The notes below the pieces were generated by a model. That model was not told where the DNA came from and made no database searches. It saw only the letters and a program-made list of their open reading frames with translations. The translations under genes and the position numbers were made by a program. From positions 124,001 to 188,000 of the forward strand of contig JBAZFC010000001.1 of the NCBI GenBank assembly GCA_041653635.1: a stretch of DNA of 64,000 nucleotides. The letters run 5' to 3'. Below are positions 49,557-57,471 of the stretch, in pieces (the first letter of the stretch is position 1; the number at the start of each line of letters is the position of its first letter). Source of the stretch: CAIXOA01 sp041653635. Its GTDB lineage: Archaea > Micrarchaeota > Micrarchaeia > Anstonellales > Bilamarchaeaceae.

Positions 49557-49916
49557 ATGAACTTTGCGCATTTGATTCTTATGCTCGGGATGGCGGCTTT
49601 GGCGGGATGCTGCTGCGGAGGCGAGCGCTTGAGCCCGGTGGGGGGATTCTGCTCGCTCGGGACATACGGCTCCGCCTGCACGGACATGTGCAACAGGGTG
49701 GGCGGGGGCGCGGATTGCTTCAGCCAGTGCACCGCGGAAGTTAGCGCGCAGGGATTGGGGGACGCGACCACCTGCTGCTCAACAACGTACAGGCAGGAGT
49801 GCCAGATAATGTGCGGCGAATACGGCTCGTACGGGATGGACGAGTGCATGAATGACTGCGCGGTGCAGTACGAGGGGCTGGGATTCTCCATGGACGAGTG
49901 TGCGCTGCCGGTGTGA
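49557..49916 (+). CDS. Small Cys-rich lipoprotein
   Basis: 119 residues: signal peptide with lipobox-like LAGCCCGG (Cys about 18-20), then a domain with about 16 cysteines including CTDMC, CFSQC, CCST, CQIMC and CMNDC. The evenly spaced CxxxC motifs suggest a disulphide-bonded helical domain outside the cell. It precedes a winged-helix gene by 5 nt. Family not recognised; the Cys-rich style resembles the ectodomains at 22-34 kb. Confidence 0.7.
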   Translation: MNFAHLILMLGMAALAGCCCGGERLSPVGGFCSLGTYGSACTDMCNRVGGGADCFSQCTAEVSAQGLGDATTCCSTTYRQECQIMCGEYGSYGMDECMNDCAVQYEGLGFSMDECALPV

Positions 49917-49921
49917 TTCGC

Positions 49922-50362
49922 ATGATACCGGAATCAAAATTCATAAGGAAGGAAATCGTCCTGCGGAACATGTGGCTGGCGGACGAAGTGAGGCTTACGC
50001 GCAAGTCCATGGTGAGGTGGGTTGCGCTCTCATTAGGATTGATTTCGGAGAAGGAGAGCAGGGATTTGATTGTGGATTTGCTGGACGTGCTGTTTGAGTT
50101 CTTTGCGAAGGGGGAGGAGCCCACGACGCAGGAGATACTGGATAAATTGAAAGTTAAGACGAATGAGGAGCCGAATCCAAAAGCGGTGTATTACCATCTG
50201 CAAAAGTTGATGGACCAGGGGCTCTTGCAGAGGGAGAAGGGGAAATATTTCATTTCAAGGGAGAACAAGAGATTGTCGGTTGCGGTGAAGGAGCTCTATT
50301 TGAAGGAAGTGAATGAGGCGCTTGGGGAGATTACGAAGGCATTAGAGATGCTGGAAAAGTAA
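49922..50362 (+). CDS. Winged-helix transcription regulator-like protein
   Basis: 146 residues from ATG 49922. An N-terminal helical region (about 1-50) is followed by a winged helix: TTQEILDKLKVKTNEEPNPK, AVYYHLQKLMDQGLLQREKG, KYFISRENKRLS, then a C-terminal helix pair. The KAVYYHLQKL recognition helix is typical of ArsR/PadR-like folds. It is immediately downstream of the Cys-rich lipoprotein, which it may regulate (inference). The longer start at 49898 overlaps the previous gene and is less likely. Confidence 0.75.
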   Translation: MIPESKFIRKEIVLRNMWLADEVRLTRKSMVRWVALSLGLISEKESRDLIVDLLDVLFEFFAKGEEPTTQEILDKLKVKTNEEPNPKAVYYHLQKLMDQGLLQREKGKYFISRENKRLSVAVKELYLKEVNEALGEITKALEMLEK

Positions 50363-50382
50363 TCAGAAAGGATTGGGAACAA

Positions 50383-50874
50383 TCAACGCGGAGGGACTGA
50401 ACGCCTTCTCTGCGGCTCCTCTGCGGGGGCCACGGAAATGCGCTTGGGCGCCGGCATCGGCTTCCTCTCGTCCTTCGGCACCATCCTGGTGCATAGGTAT
50501 TCCAGTATTGCCCATACCTGCCTGTTGAATGGGATTATGCCGCTGTCCTGGCCACGCGCAAACAGCTCCATTCCGGCGCGCTTTTCCGCATCTTCTGCGC
50601 TTTTCAGGCTGGAATTGCAAAGGATTACGGTCTTGGGGAACTTCTTCTTAAGCTGGGGCGCCGTCTCCGAGAATGCGCTCTTGCCCCCATACACCCTGTC
50701 GCTCATGATGCATGCGTCGTACTCTGTATCCGCGAAATCGTTGACGTAGCGGCCCACGCTCACGGCCATGTCAATCCTGACGCCGGGGAATTGCGTCCTT
50801 AGCGCGTCGGAACAGGCTCCTGCGAACTCGGCGTTCTCCTCAATTATCAAAATCTTCATGGGCATGTTGCTCAT
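50383..50874 (-). CDS. Receiver-like (CheY-fold) protein with altered active site
   Basis: 163 residues. The first ~125 follow a response-regulator receiver: MKILIIEENAEFAGACSDAL at the first strand/helix, EYDACIMSDRVYGGKSAF at the phosphoacceptor strand, PKTVILCNSSLKSAEDAEKR and a FARGQDSGIIPFNR end. The acidic pair is EE rather than DD, and the expected Asp appears shifted by one (SD), so phosphorylation is uncertain. A Pro/Arg-rich tail follows. Start 50874 or 50865. Stand-alone receivers are infrequent in small archaeal genomes; no histidine kinase lies nearby. Confidence 0.6.
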   Translation of the reverse strand: MSNMPMKILIIEENAEFAGACSDALRTQFPGVRIDMAVSVGRYVNDFADTEYDACIMSDRVYGGKSAFSETAPQLKKKFPKTVILCNSSLKSAEDAEKRAGMELFARGQDSGIIPFNRQVWAILEYLCTRMVPKDERKPMPAPKRISVAPAEEPQRRRSVPPR

Positions 50875-50945
50875 CCTGCCAAAAGTGGGAATTACTTGTA
50901 TGGCATAGGAATAAAAAAGAATATCCGGGAGGCGAACTAACCCCA

Positions 50946-51039
50946 GGGCAAAGTTTGCGAACTTTGCCCGCTATTGGAAGGCAAGAGGGCACTTGCCTGT
51001 TATCGCGGAGCGATATTGAAATCCATCAGGATTTACAAT
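50946..51039. repeat. Four consecutive short hairpins upstream of hmgA
   Basis: GGGCAAAGTT/AACTTTGCCC around TGCG (50946-50969); AGGCAAG/CTTGCCT (50979-50998); TATCGC/GCGATA around GGA (51001-51015); AAATCC/GGATTT around ATCA, extended by ATTG/CAAT (51015-51039). All are perfect or nearly so. They end just before the hmgA TATA box, so they are probably outside that transcript. Confidence 0.65.
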
Positions 51040-51071
51040 TCAATATAAAGGTTTTCCTGCAAATCCAACCC

Positions 51072-52349
51072 ATGGATTTCTCAGGTTTCTACAAGCTTCC
51101 AATAAAGGAAAGGCTGGCCAAATTGCGGGAGGCCGGAAAGATTGGTGCGGAGGACGAGAAACTGCTTATGGACGGGGACGCCCTAAAGATGGAAGTGGCG
51201 GACCGCATGATTGAGAACGTGGTGGGCAGGTTCCACCTTCCGTTTGCGGTTGCCCCTGGATTTGTTGTGAATGGGAAGGAGTACGTGGTGCCGATGGTAA
51301 TAGAAGAGCCCTCGGTGGTCGCGGCTGCGGCGAATGCGGCAAAATTGGCGAGGGAGAGCGGGGGATTCACCGCCGAGGCGGACGAGCCGGTCATGATTGG
51401 CGAGATGCAGGTTGTGGGGCTCAAGAGGGGCGCGAAGAAGAAAACGGAGGAGGCGCGGGAGCGCATAATGGCGAAGGCAACGGAGTTCGCGGCAGGGGTG
51501 GAGAGGTACGGCGGCGGGATGCGCGGACTTGAGATACGGGAAATCTCAACTGCGCGCGGGAAGATGCTCATACTCATGTTTGAGGTGGACGTGCGGGACA
51601 TAATGGGCGCGAACACCGTGAATACTATCTTGGAGGGGACTGCGCCTTTGGTGGAGGAAGTTTCGGGAGGGAAGGTGCGGCTAAAGATTCTCACTAATTT
51701 GGCGGTTAAGAGGAAGGCAAGGGCGAAATGCGTCTGGAAGAAGGGAGTGGTGGGGGAGGCGGCGGTTGAGGGCGTGCTGGATGCGTACGAGATGGCGGCA
51801 AATGACATTTACAGGTGCTCCACGCATAATAAGGGGATAATGAATGGGATTGATGCCGTGGCTGTGGCTACGGGGAATGATTGGAGGGCTGTGGAGGCCG
51901 GGGGGCATTCCTTCGCCTCAATCGGGAGCTACAAGCCCCTTACGAAATATTACAAGGATGCGGAAGGGAATTTAGTGGGGGAAATAGAATTGCCGCTTGC
52001 GGTGGGAACTGTGGGCGGGGCGATAAACATTAATCCGCTTGCGCAGGTGGGGCAGAAAATCCTGGGGGCGAAAAGCGCACAGGAATTGTCCATGGTCATG
52101 GCGGCGGTGGGATTGGCGCAGAACTTCGCGGCGCTCCGTGCGCTGGGAACCGAGGGAATTTCAAAGGGGCACATGAAATTGCATGCGAGGAACCTCGCGG
52201 TGATTGCGGGGGCGCATTCCGCGGAGGAAATAGATGCGGTCGTGGAGAAGATGAAAGAGGGCGGCGTCTATACGGTTGAAAGCGCTAAAAAGATATTCGC
52301 TGAGATGAAGGGGCGGGAGAGGAAGGGGGAGGGCTCCTGCACGGATTAG
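51072..52349 (+). CDS. hmgA: 3-Hydroxy-3-methylglutaryl-CoA reductase, class II type
   Basis: Reduces HMG-CoA to mevalonate for archaeal isoprenoid lipids. 425 residues with class II character: GFYKLPIKERLAKL opening, MIENVVGRFHLPFAVAPGF (catalytic Glu), MFEVDVRDIMGANTVNTI, AVATGNDWRAVEAGGHSF (catalytic Asp region) and GHMKLHARN (catalytic His). Class II enzymes occur in Archaeoglobus, Thermoplasma relatives and bacteria; most archaea carry class I, so lateral acquisition is plausible. The start is ATG 51072 with TATA-like CAATATAAAG at 51040-51049 (leaderless distance). The frame upstream to 50955 runs through hairpins and is rejected. Confidence 0.93.
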   Translation: MDFSGFYKLPIKERLAKLREAGKIGAEDEKLLMDGDALKMEVADRMIENVVGRFHLPFAVAPGFVVNGKEYVVPMVIEEPSVVAAAANAAKLARESGGFTAEADEPVMIGEMQVVGLKRGAKKKTEEARERIMAKATEFAAGVERYGGGMRGLEIREISTARGKMLILMFEVDVRDIMGANTVNTILEGTAPLVEEVSGGKVRLKILTNLAVKRKARAKCVWKKGVVGEAAVEGVLDAYEMAANDIYRCSTHNKGIMNGIDAVAVATGNDWRAVEAGGHSFASIGSYKPLTKYYKDAEGNLVGEIELPLAVGTVGGAININPLAQVGQKILGAKSAQELSMVMAAVGLAQNFAALRALGTEGISKGHMKLHARNLAVIAGAHSAEEIDAVVEKMKEGGVYTVESAKKIFAEMKGRERKGEGSCTD

Positions 52350-52378
52350 GGTGGAAATTTGAAGGTTGAAAAAATGAT

Positions 52379-52428
52379 GGGGGGTTATGAGTACCCTAGA
52401 GAGAAGGGGGTGCTCCCCCTTCCTCTTG
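52379..52428 (+). repeat. Two-hairpin repeat, copy C
   Basis: GGGGGGTTATGAGTACCC, TAGAGAGAA, GGGGG-TGCT-CCCCC, TTCCTCTTGG. Nearly identical to copies A and B. It lies between hmgA and the membrane-protein gene starting at 52445, 16 nt before that ATG. Confidence 0.7.
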
Positions 52429-52444
52429 GGGTTAGGGTGGAATC

Positions 52445-53827
52445 ATGAGGCATTACTTGCATTTGGCTGCGCTGGTGCTGTTTTCGGCAGGGTTTTTCCT
52501 TTTTGGGTACGCGGGGATATCGGAGAGGGGATATGGGGAATTGCCCGCGCTGGGGCTGAACGACCCGCATGCGGTGTATTACCTCGCGTTCACATGCGTG
52601 GTGCTCGCGCCCGTGTTCCTCTATTTTGCGCTGAGGAAGGTGGAATTGGCGGAATGGAAGTGCATGTTCGGGGGGCTGCTGCTGGCGACCGCGCCCGTGG
52701 CTCTGAACAACGCGGCGACGGTCGCGGACCCGATGGCGCTGCTGCTGATGGCTGGCGCGTCGTTCGCGGTCCTGGTTGCATCGCTGGTCGCGCAGGTTTT
52801 GAAGAACAGGAGGATAGGGCTCGCGCTGCTCGTGGTGGTCGCGGGCGCGGGGATTTACTTGGGAAGCGCGAATGGGGTAAACTATTATATCGGGGAATAT
52901 TCCCTATTGCTCCCTTTCTCGTTCGCATTGCTGATGGAGGGAATAAAGGAGAGGAGGGAGGACAAGGCGGCCCCGCCCATCATAGGGGCGGCTGCGCTCC
53001 TGTTCTCGCACCCGGTGGGCGCGGCGGTGCTCGCATGCACGAGCGCGCTGGGGCTGGCGGAGATGTGGAAGGAGAAGGAGAGGCCCCTGAACCTCGCGTT
53101 CATGGCCGTGTTCTCGTTGTGCCTGTTCTATTCGGAGGCAGACCCGGTGAGGAGCGCGGTGGCGGGGCTGTTCGGCTTCATAGTGTTCTACGCGATGGCT
53201 GCGATGTATGACATGAGGATGAGGATGCTGGCGCAGCCGGCGGCTATACTGCTCATGCTCACTGCCGTGCTCACGATGGCGGCGAACCTCTCCACGCACT
53301 CGTATGAGGGGGAACAGATGGGGATACCATCCGAGGGAACGGTTGAGATGTTCAAGTGGGCGGAAGGGAAGGGGGAAGTGGGCATATTCGCATATCCAAA
53401 TGCATTCCGGTATTACGCGGGCGGGGAGCCGGTGGTGCTGGACCCGCTGGAAGATGAGTGGGCGGACAGGGTGATATTCTCATATGATACGCTGGATGCG
53501 TCCGCCGGGGACAGCGTGAACGTGTTTGCATATTATGCGAGGGCCACCGCGGACGGAGGGGCGACCGAGATAGCGGTTTATGCGAATAGGCAGTATATGC
53601 TGAACACCGTGGTGCAGGGCGGAAGGGTGGACCAGGTGGACGGCGCGATTGTGGGCCTGAAGAGGGTGCCATTCACGAAGATAAAGATGCTGGACGGGGC
53701 GCTTGCGTACAACGACGCGAAGAACAGGGTGATAGTGGTGGAAGGGATAGAGGGAAGCGTTCTTGCGGAAGGGCTCAAGAGGCCCAAGGCGTACTCGGTT
53801 ACGGGCGCATTCGCGGTGAGTGGCTAG
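52445..53827 (+). CDS. Polytopic membrane protein, GT-C/oligosaccharyltransferase-like layout
   Basis: 460 residues: about nine hydrophobic segments in the first ~290, then a soluble C-terminal domain (about 295-460) with VGIFAYPNAFRYYAGGEPVV and a beta-rich end. Many TMs plus an extracytoplasmic C-terminal domain is the plan of GT-C glycosyltransferases and AglB-like enzymes. However, I do not see a WWDYG-like motif or a clear DxD in the first loop, so it is only a resemblance. It directly precedes a GlcNAc-1-P transferase-type gene (same strand, no gap), which supports a glycan or lipid-sugar role. Confidence 0.6.
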   Translation: MRHYLHLAALVLFSAGFFLFGYAGISERGYGELPALGLNDPHAVYYLAFTCVVLAPVFLYFALRKVELAEWKCMFGGLLLATAPVALNNAATVADPMALLLMAGASFAVLVASLVAQVLKNRRIGLALLVVVAGAGIYLGSANGVNYYIGEYSLLLPFSFALLMEGIKERREDKAAPPIIGAAALLFSHPVGAAVLACTSALGLAEMWKEKERPLNLAFMAVFSLCLFYSEADPVRSAVAGLFGFIVFYAMAAMYDMRMRMLAQPAAILLMLTAVLTMAANLSTHSYEGEQMGIPSEGTVEMFKWAEGKGEVGIFAYPNAFRYYAGGEPVVLDPLEDEWADRVIFSYDTLDASAGDSVNVFAYYARATADGGATEIAVYANRQYMLNTVVQGGRVDQVDGAIVGLKRVPFTKIKMLDGALAYNDAKNRVIVVEGIEGSVLAEGLKRPKAYSVTGAFAVSG

Positions 53828-54793
53828 ATGCTTGCCCTGATTGCGATTCTGGCGTTTTCCTTGCTGGTGACGCTGGCATTGTCCCATTTCCTCATTCCGC
53901 GCCTCAAGCGGTTCGGGATGGTCGGGAAGGACGTGAACAAGGAGGGAAGGCCGGAAGTCGCGGAGATGGGCGGGATTGCGATAGTCGCGGGATTTACCGC
54001 GGGGGTGCTGCTCGCGATAATGCTCAATACGTTCAACGGATTTGAGTTCAACATCACTTATGTGCTGGCGGCGCTGGTCACCATACATGCGATGGCGTTC
54101 ATAGGGATTGTGGACGACCTCTTGGACATACCGCAGGCGGTGAAGGCGTTCCTTCCGCTTGCGGCTGCGGTGCCTCTGGTCGCGGTGAGCGCGGCGGGTA
54201 GCACAGCGATAGCGGTGCCGTTCCTGGGGGAGGTGGACCTCGGGCTTTTCTATATAGTGCTGCTCATACCGGTGGGGGTGGCGGTGGCCTCAAACCTCAC
54301 GAACATGCTCGCTGGATTCAACGGGATGGAGGCGGGCATGGGCAGCATTGTGATGCTCTTCATGGCGGCGCTCGCATTCCTGAACGGAAGGGTGGAGATG
54401 CTGGTGATATTCATCCCCATGCTGGGCGCCCTGCTCGGCTTCCTAAAGGGCAACTGGTTCCCTGCGCGGGTTTTCCCAGGGGACGTGGGGAACCTCACGA
54501 TAGGGGCGGTGCTGGCTTCCGGCGTCATAATCGGGAACATGGAAAGCGCAGGGGCGCTCATGCTCATCCTTTACGTGGCGGACTTCTTCATCAAGGCGTA
54601 CCACAGGTTCCCGAGCAGCAAATGGTGGGGGGAGTTGAAGGGCGGGAAGCTTTACCCGGTTGAGGGGAAGGTGCGCGGGTTCGCGCAGCTCATTATGAGG
54701 ATGAGCGGCGGGATAAGCGAGAGGAACCTCGTGCTCGTGTTCATCGGGATGCAGGCGTTGGTCGGATTAGTGGTGTTCTTCCTGTACGCCTAG
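53828..54793 (+). CDS. GlcNAc-1-phosphate transferase family (Alg7/MraY/WecA-type) glycosyltransferase
   Basis: Transfers a sugar-1-phosphate from UDP-sugar to a polyprenyl (dolichyl) phosphate, the first step of lipid-linked glycan assembly. About ten TM helices over 321 residues. Family motifs are GKDVNKEGRPEVAEMGGIA near the start, IGIVDDLLD (Mg-binding Asp pair, about residue 97), NLTNMLAGFNGMEAGMG and RVFPGDVGNLTIGA. The N-rich motif and FPGD are closer to Alg7/archaeal AglH types. ATG follows the previous stop directly; convergent with the nucleotidyltransferase gene by 4 nt. Confidence 0.92.
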   Translation: MLALIAILAFSLLVTLALSHFLIPRLKRFGMVGKDVNKEGRPEVAEMGGIAIVAGFTAGVLLAIMLNTFNGFEFNITYVLAALVTIHAMAFIGIVDDLLDIPQAVKAFLPLAAAVPLVAVSAAGSTAIAVPFLGEVDLGLFYIVLLIPVGVAVASNLTNMLAGFNGMEAGMGSIVMLFMAALAFLNGRVEMLVIFIPMLGALLGFLKGNWFPARVFPGDVGNLTIGAVLASGVIIGNMESAGALMLILYVADFFIKAYHRFPSSKWWGELKGGKLYPVEGKVRGFAQLIMRMSGGISERNLVLVFIGMQALVGLVVFFLYA

Positions 54794-55470
54794 CATTTGC
54801 CTGTGCCCTTAATCGTTTCGTATTCCTCCACATTCCCGATGTCGCGCCAGTAGCCGGTGAGCGTGTAGGTGCCTATGCATTTGCCGGATGAGAGGAGGCG
54901 CGGGAACACGTTCTTGGCGAAATCCTCCTTTTCCTTTATGTAATTGAAGATTTCCGGCTCCATGATGTAGATGCCGGTGTTTATTTTGTGCATGAGCACT
55001 GGCTTCTCCTGGAATTCGTCCACCTTCCCGTCCCTCCTGGTCCTTATCACACCGTATTCTATCTTGGTGTGGTGGTCCATCACGGCGATGGTTGCGGTGC
55101 AGCCGGATTTTTTGTGCAAGGCGAGCATCTCCTTTATGCTTATGTCTGTGAGGTGGTCGCCCATGGTTACGAGGAAGGTCTCCGCGGGCCTCTTTGCGTG
55201 GAGGATGGCGCCCGCGGTTCCGCGCTCCTCTTCCTCCTCTACATATGATATTTTCAGGCCAAATTTCTTCCCGTCCCCGAAATAGTCCCTTATGTCCTGG
55301 CGCATGTAGCCGACGAACAGCGTGATGTCGGTTATGCCGCCGGCCTTAAGGTGCTCCAGTATGTGCTGGAGGATTGGTTTTCCCTGTATGGGGAGCATCG
55401 GCTTCGGCATCTTGTCCGTATAAGGCCTGAGGCGCGTGCCCTTCCCTCCGCAAAGAACGAATGCTTTCAT
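54790..55470 (-). CDS. Sugar-1-phosphate nucleotidyltransferase
   Basis: Makes an NDP-sugar from sugar-1-phosphate and NTP. 226 residues with the classic KAFVLCGGKGTRLRPYTDKMPKPMLPIQGKPI opening (signature loop and PKP lysine; shown here in two overlapping parts GGKGTRLRPYT and KPMLPIQGKPI), TLFVGYMRQDIRDYFGDG, and the TMGDHLTDIS metal motif. No left-handed beta-helix acyltransferase follows, so it is the short form. Substrate (Glc, Man or GlcNAc) cannot be told from motifs. It belongs with the glycosylation genes next to it. Confidence 0.93.
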   Translation of the reverse strand: MKAFVLCGGKGTRLRPYTDKMPKPMLPIQGKPILQHILEHLKAGGITDITLFVGYMRQDIRDYFGDGKKFGLKISYVEEEEERGTAGAILHAKRPAETFLVTMGDHLTDISIKEMLALHKKSGCTATIAVMDHHTKIEYGVIRTRRDGKVDEFQEKPVLMHKINTGIYIMEPEIFNYIKEKEDFAKNVFPRLLSSGKCIGTYTLTGYWRDIGNVEEYETIKGTGKC

Positions 55471-55474
55471 AGAA

Positions 55475-56089
55475 TCACGTTATGTACAGGCCAATCACTG
55501 CGCCTGCGATTGAACATATTATGTTGGTGGTGCCTTTTGTGCCCAGCCCCCTTTCTTCCAGAATGCCAAAGATGCTGTCTATCACGCTTCCGGCGAAGCC
55601 CGCGAGGGTTATGAGAAGGGCGGCGGTGGGTGAGACGCCGAAAAGGAAGATGGCCGAGATGCCGATGAGGGCCGCGCCGCACAGGGACATCACGAAGCCC
55701 AAAGTGCTCACCGCGCCGGATGTGCCTGGCTTCACCCTCTTGAAGCCGTCCAGGGAAAGGGGTTCTCCGGAGAGGACGCCCAATTCCGAGGCGAACTTAT
55801 CCGAGGTGACGGCTGCGACGGATGCTATATAGGGCATGGGGCCCACAACAGGGGAGAGCACCGCGCAGAATGCGGGGACCAATCCATTGGATAATACATT
55901 TTCCCAGCTGCGGTCGTGCTCGTAGATGCCCATCTCCTTCTTTTCGTAGTAGCCGTATTTGGTCACGAAGATGGCAAGCATCAGGAAGAATAACATCAGT
56001 GCGAGGTATGGTGCCCCCCCGAAAACTAGGACCGCCGCCCCGAAAAGCACAGAAAGGGCAAGCCCGGGCTTGTCCAGCATCGCCACCAT
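55475..56089 (-). CDS. DUF92 family membrane protein (VTE6/polyprenyl-phosphate kinase-like)
   Basis: 204 residues, about six TM helices. It carries the DUF92 pattern: SVAAVTSDKFASELGVLSGE, RVKPGTSGAVSTLGFVMSL and GSVIDSIFGILEERGLGTKG. Plant VTE6 of this family phosphorylates phytyl phosphate, and archaeal members have been proposed to act on polyprenyl phosphates; substrate here is inference. It lies between rtcA (5' side, 1-nt spacing) and the nucleotidyltransferase gene. Start 56089 with GGTGGAATGA before it. Confidence 0.88.
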   Translation of the reverse strand: MVAMLDKPGLALSVLFGAAVLVFGGAPYLALMLFFLMLAIFVTKYGYYEKKEMGIYEHDRSWENVLSNGLVPAFCAVLSPVVGPMPYIASVAAVTSDKFASELGVLSGEPLSLDGFKRVKPGTSGAVSTLGFVMSLCGAALIGISAIFLFGVSPTAALLITLAGFAGSVIDSIFGILEERGLGTKGTTNIICSIAGAVIGLYIT

Positions 56090-56090
56090 T

Positions 56091-57059
56091 TCATTCCACC
56101 CTTATGGTTGTTCCCTCTATAGAGAATGACTTATGTAGGAAATTCCCTATTATATTTATAGATGTTGCTGTGTGGCTGGAGATGCGGGAGGTTTTGTAGG
56201 AGGTTTTTCCGGCTAGGGATGCATAAATGAGGAGCTGGTCGGCGAGGCGGTGGTCCACATCCACGTCGCCTTCGTCCCTTATGCCGTTGAAGCATTCTTC
56301 CCCTACTTTCTCGGAGGGCTTTCCCTTCTCTCCCATTACTTGGAATCCTATGAATCCCCGGTATGCAAGGATGGAATTGCCCTTGTCGTTGCATTTTTCC
56401 TCCCGCACGTATACCCTATTGATGTTGTTATGGACGAATATCTTCTTCTCCCGGACTGCAATCAGCATCGGGAGATTTGCTAATGAGATTATGGCTTGGG
56501 TTTGGGGGAATGGGACGCGGATCCAGTAATCTGTAGGTTTTGGTTTTGAGGGTTTCACCTTGAGGCGGATTTCCCCTCCACCAGTGGGATAATAGCCCGC
56601 GCGGAACATCTCGGATTCTATTTCGCAGCCCATTGAATTGAGGGCAGGAAGGAATACCCGCTCAAAATAATCGTAGGAAGGGGCCTTGGGGTTGTGGGTG
56701 CCTCCCGTAATCTTTATTTCGGAGGGCTTCTTCGCGGAAATGAGCAGGGGGAGGATGGTTTGGGCTACGAGGATGGAGGAGCCGGCTGTGCCTATGTTGA
56801 ATTCGTATTTTCCGCCAATTATGCCGGAGGGGGTGTAGGAAAGCTCGTGGGAGTCTTCTTCTGCCCCTTCTAGAGTGCCCCTTGCGATGGAGCGGACTGC
56901 CTTTGCGGCTGCTAGGTGCTGGGGGCGGAGGCCGGGCTTGTCCCTTTTTGCCCTTATGTTGAAGATGCGGACTGGAGTATTTGTTAGGGCTGATAGGGTG
57001 AGGGCGGTGCGGACTATTTGACCGCCTCCTTCGCCTGCGCTTCCGTCGATTTCAATCAA
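56091..57059 (-). CDS. rtcA: RNA 3'-terminal phosphate cyclase
   Basis: Converts RNA 3'-phosphate to 2',3'-cyclic phosphate using ATP. 322 residues with IEIDGSAGEGGGQIVRTALT, KPGLRPQHLAAAKA, EYPTGGGEIRLKV-like YYPTGGGEI, and the C-terminal SSHTATSINII containing the adenylylated histidine. The start is TTG 57059, unusual, with GAGTGAG just upstream; this site is exactly covered by a 10-bp inverted repeat in the leader (see next entry). RtcB is not seen in the window. Confidence 0.95.
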   Translation of the reverse strand: MIEIDGSAGEGGGQIVRTALTLSALTNTPVRIFNIRAKRDKPGLRPQHLAAAKAVRSIARGTLEGAEEDSHELSYTPSGIIGGKYEFNIGTAGSSILVAQTILPLLISAKKPSEIKITGGTHNPKAPSYDYFERVFLPALNSMGCEIESEMFRAGYYPTGGGEIRLKVKPSKPKPTDYWIRVPFPQTQAIISLANLPMLIAVREKKIFVHNNINRVYVREEKCNDKGNSILAYRGFIGFQVMGEKGKPSEKVGEECFNGIRDEGDVDVDHRLADQLLIYASLAGKTSYKTSRISSHTATSINIIGNFLHKSFSIEGTTIRVE

Positions 57060-57165
57060 ATTCTCACTCCATTAAAGATATCACTCGCTCTGAGGGAAGT
57101 GAGAATTAGGCCAGCGCCAAGCGGCGCTGGCTGGCAAGGCGACCAGTTTCCTCCCCAAAATACGC
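57058..57165 (-). promoter_or_regulatory. Structured rtcA leader with sequestered start region
   Basis: On the minus strand a TATA-like GATTTATATAG (57190-57200) would start RNA near 57165, leaving a leader of about 105 nt. It contains GCCAGCGCC/GGCGCTGGC around GCTT (57109-57131) and then AATTCTCACT (57098-57107) that pairs perfectly with AGTGAGAATT (57059-57068) next to the TTG start. Forming this stem hides the ribosome-binding site. Confidence 0.5.
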
Positions 57166-57280
57166 AACTCTTTATTGGTTTGTAACATCTATATAAATCT
57201 TGTGGCGATAGTGGGCGAATAGGAAGGGGCATGGGTTTGACGTCATTTTCTTTATAAATATATGCGGAGAAAGGAAAGGC

Positions 57281-57466
57281 ATGATAGAGATAAATCACGA
57301 TAAATGCATACAGTGCGTGGGCTGCGCGTCCGTGTGCCCGGTGCTCGCGATTGAGCTGGTCGGGCTGAGGATGAAGACTTATCCGGATAAGTGCATAAAC
57401 TGCAGGGCGTGCGTGAGGGTTTGCCCGGCGGACTGCATTAAGCTGGTTGAGGCGAAGAAGAAGTGA
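57281..57466 (+). CDS. Two-[4Fe-4S] ferredoxin
   Basis: 61 residues with two full cluster motifs: CIQCVGCASVCP (about residues 10-21) and CINCRACVRVCP (about 39-50). It is a low-potential electron carrier. It overlaps the ribosome-binding region of the geranylgeranyl reductase gene, so it is the probable electron donor for that reduction. TATA-like TTTATAAATATAT at 57250-57262 gives a leaderless start. Confidence 0.93.
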   Translation: MIEINHDKCIQCVGCASVCPVLAIELVGLRMKTYPDKCINCRACVRVCPADCIKLVEAKKK

Positions 57467-57471
57467 TTCCT

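Noticed and set aside
50955..51071. 39-residue N-terminal extension of HMG-CoA reductase
   Set aside because: The stretch consists of hairpins and the TATA box, and family members begin at the chosen ATG.
48862..52428. CRISPR array
   Set aside because: Only three copies, hundreds to thousands of bases apart, with no regular spacers and no cas genes.
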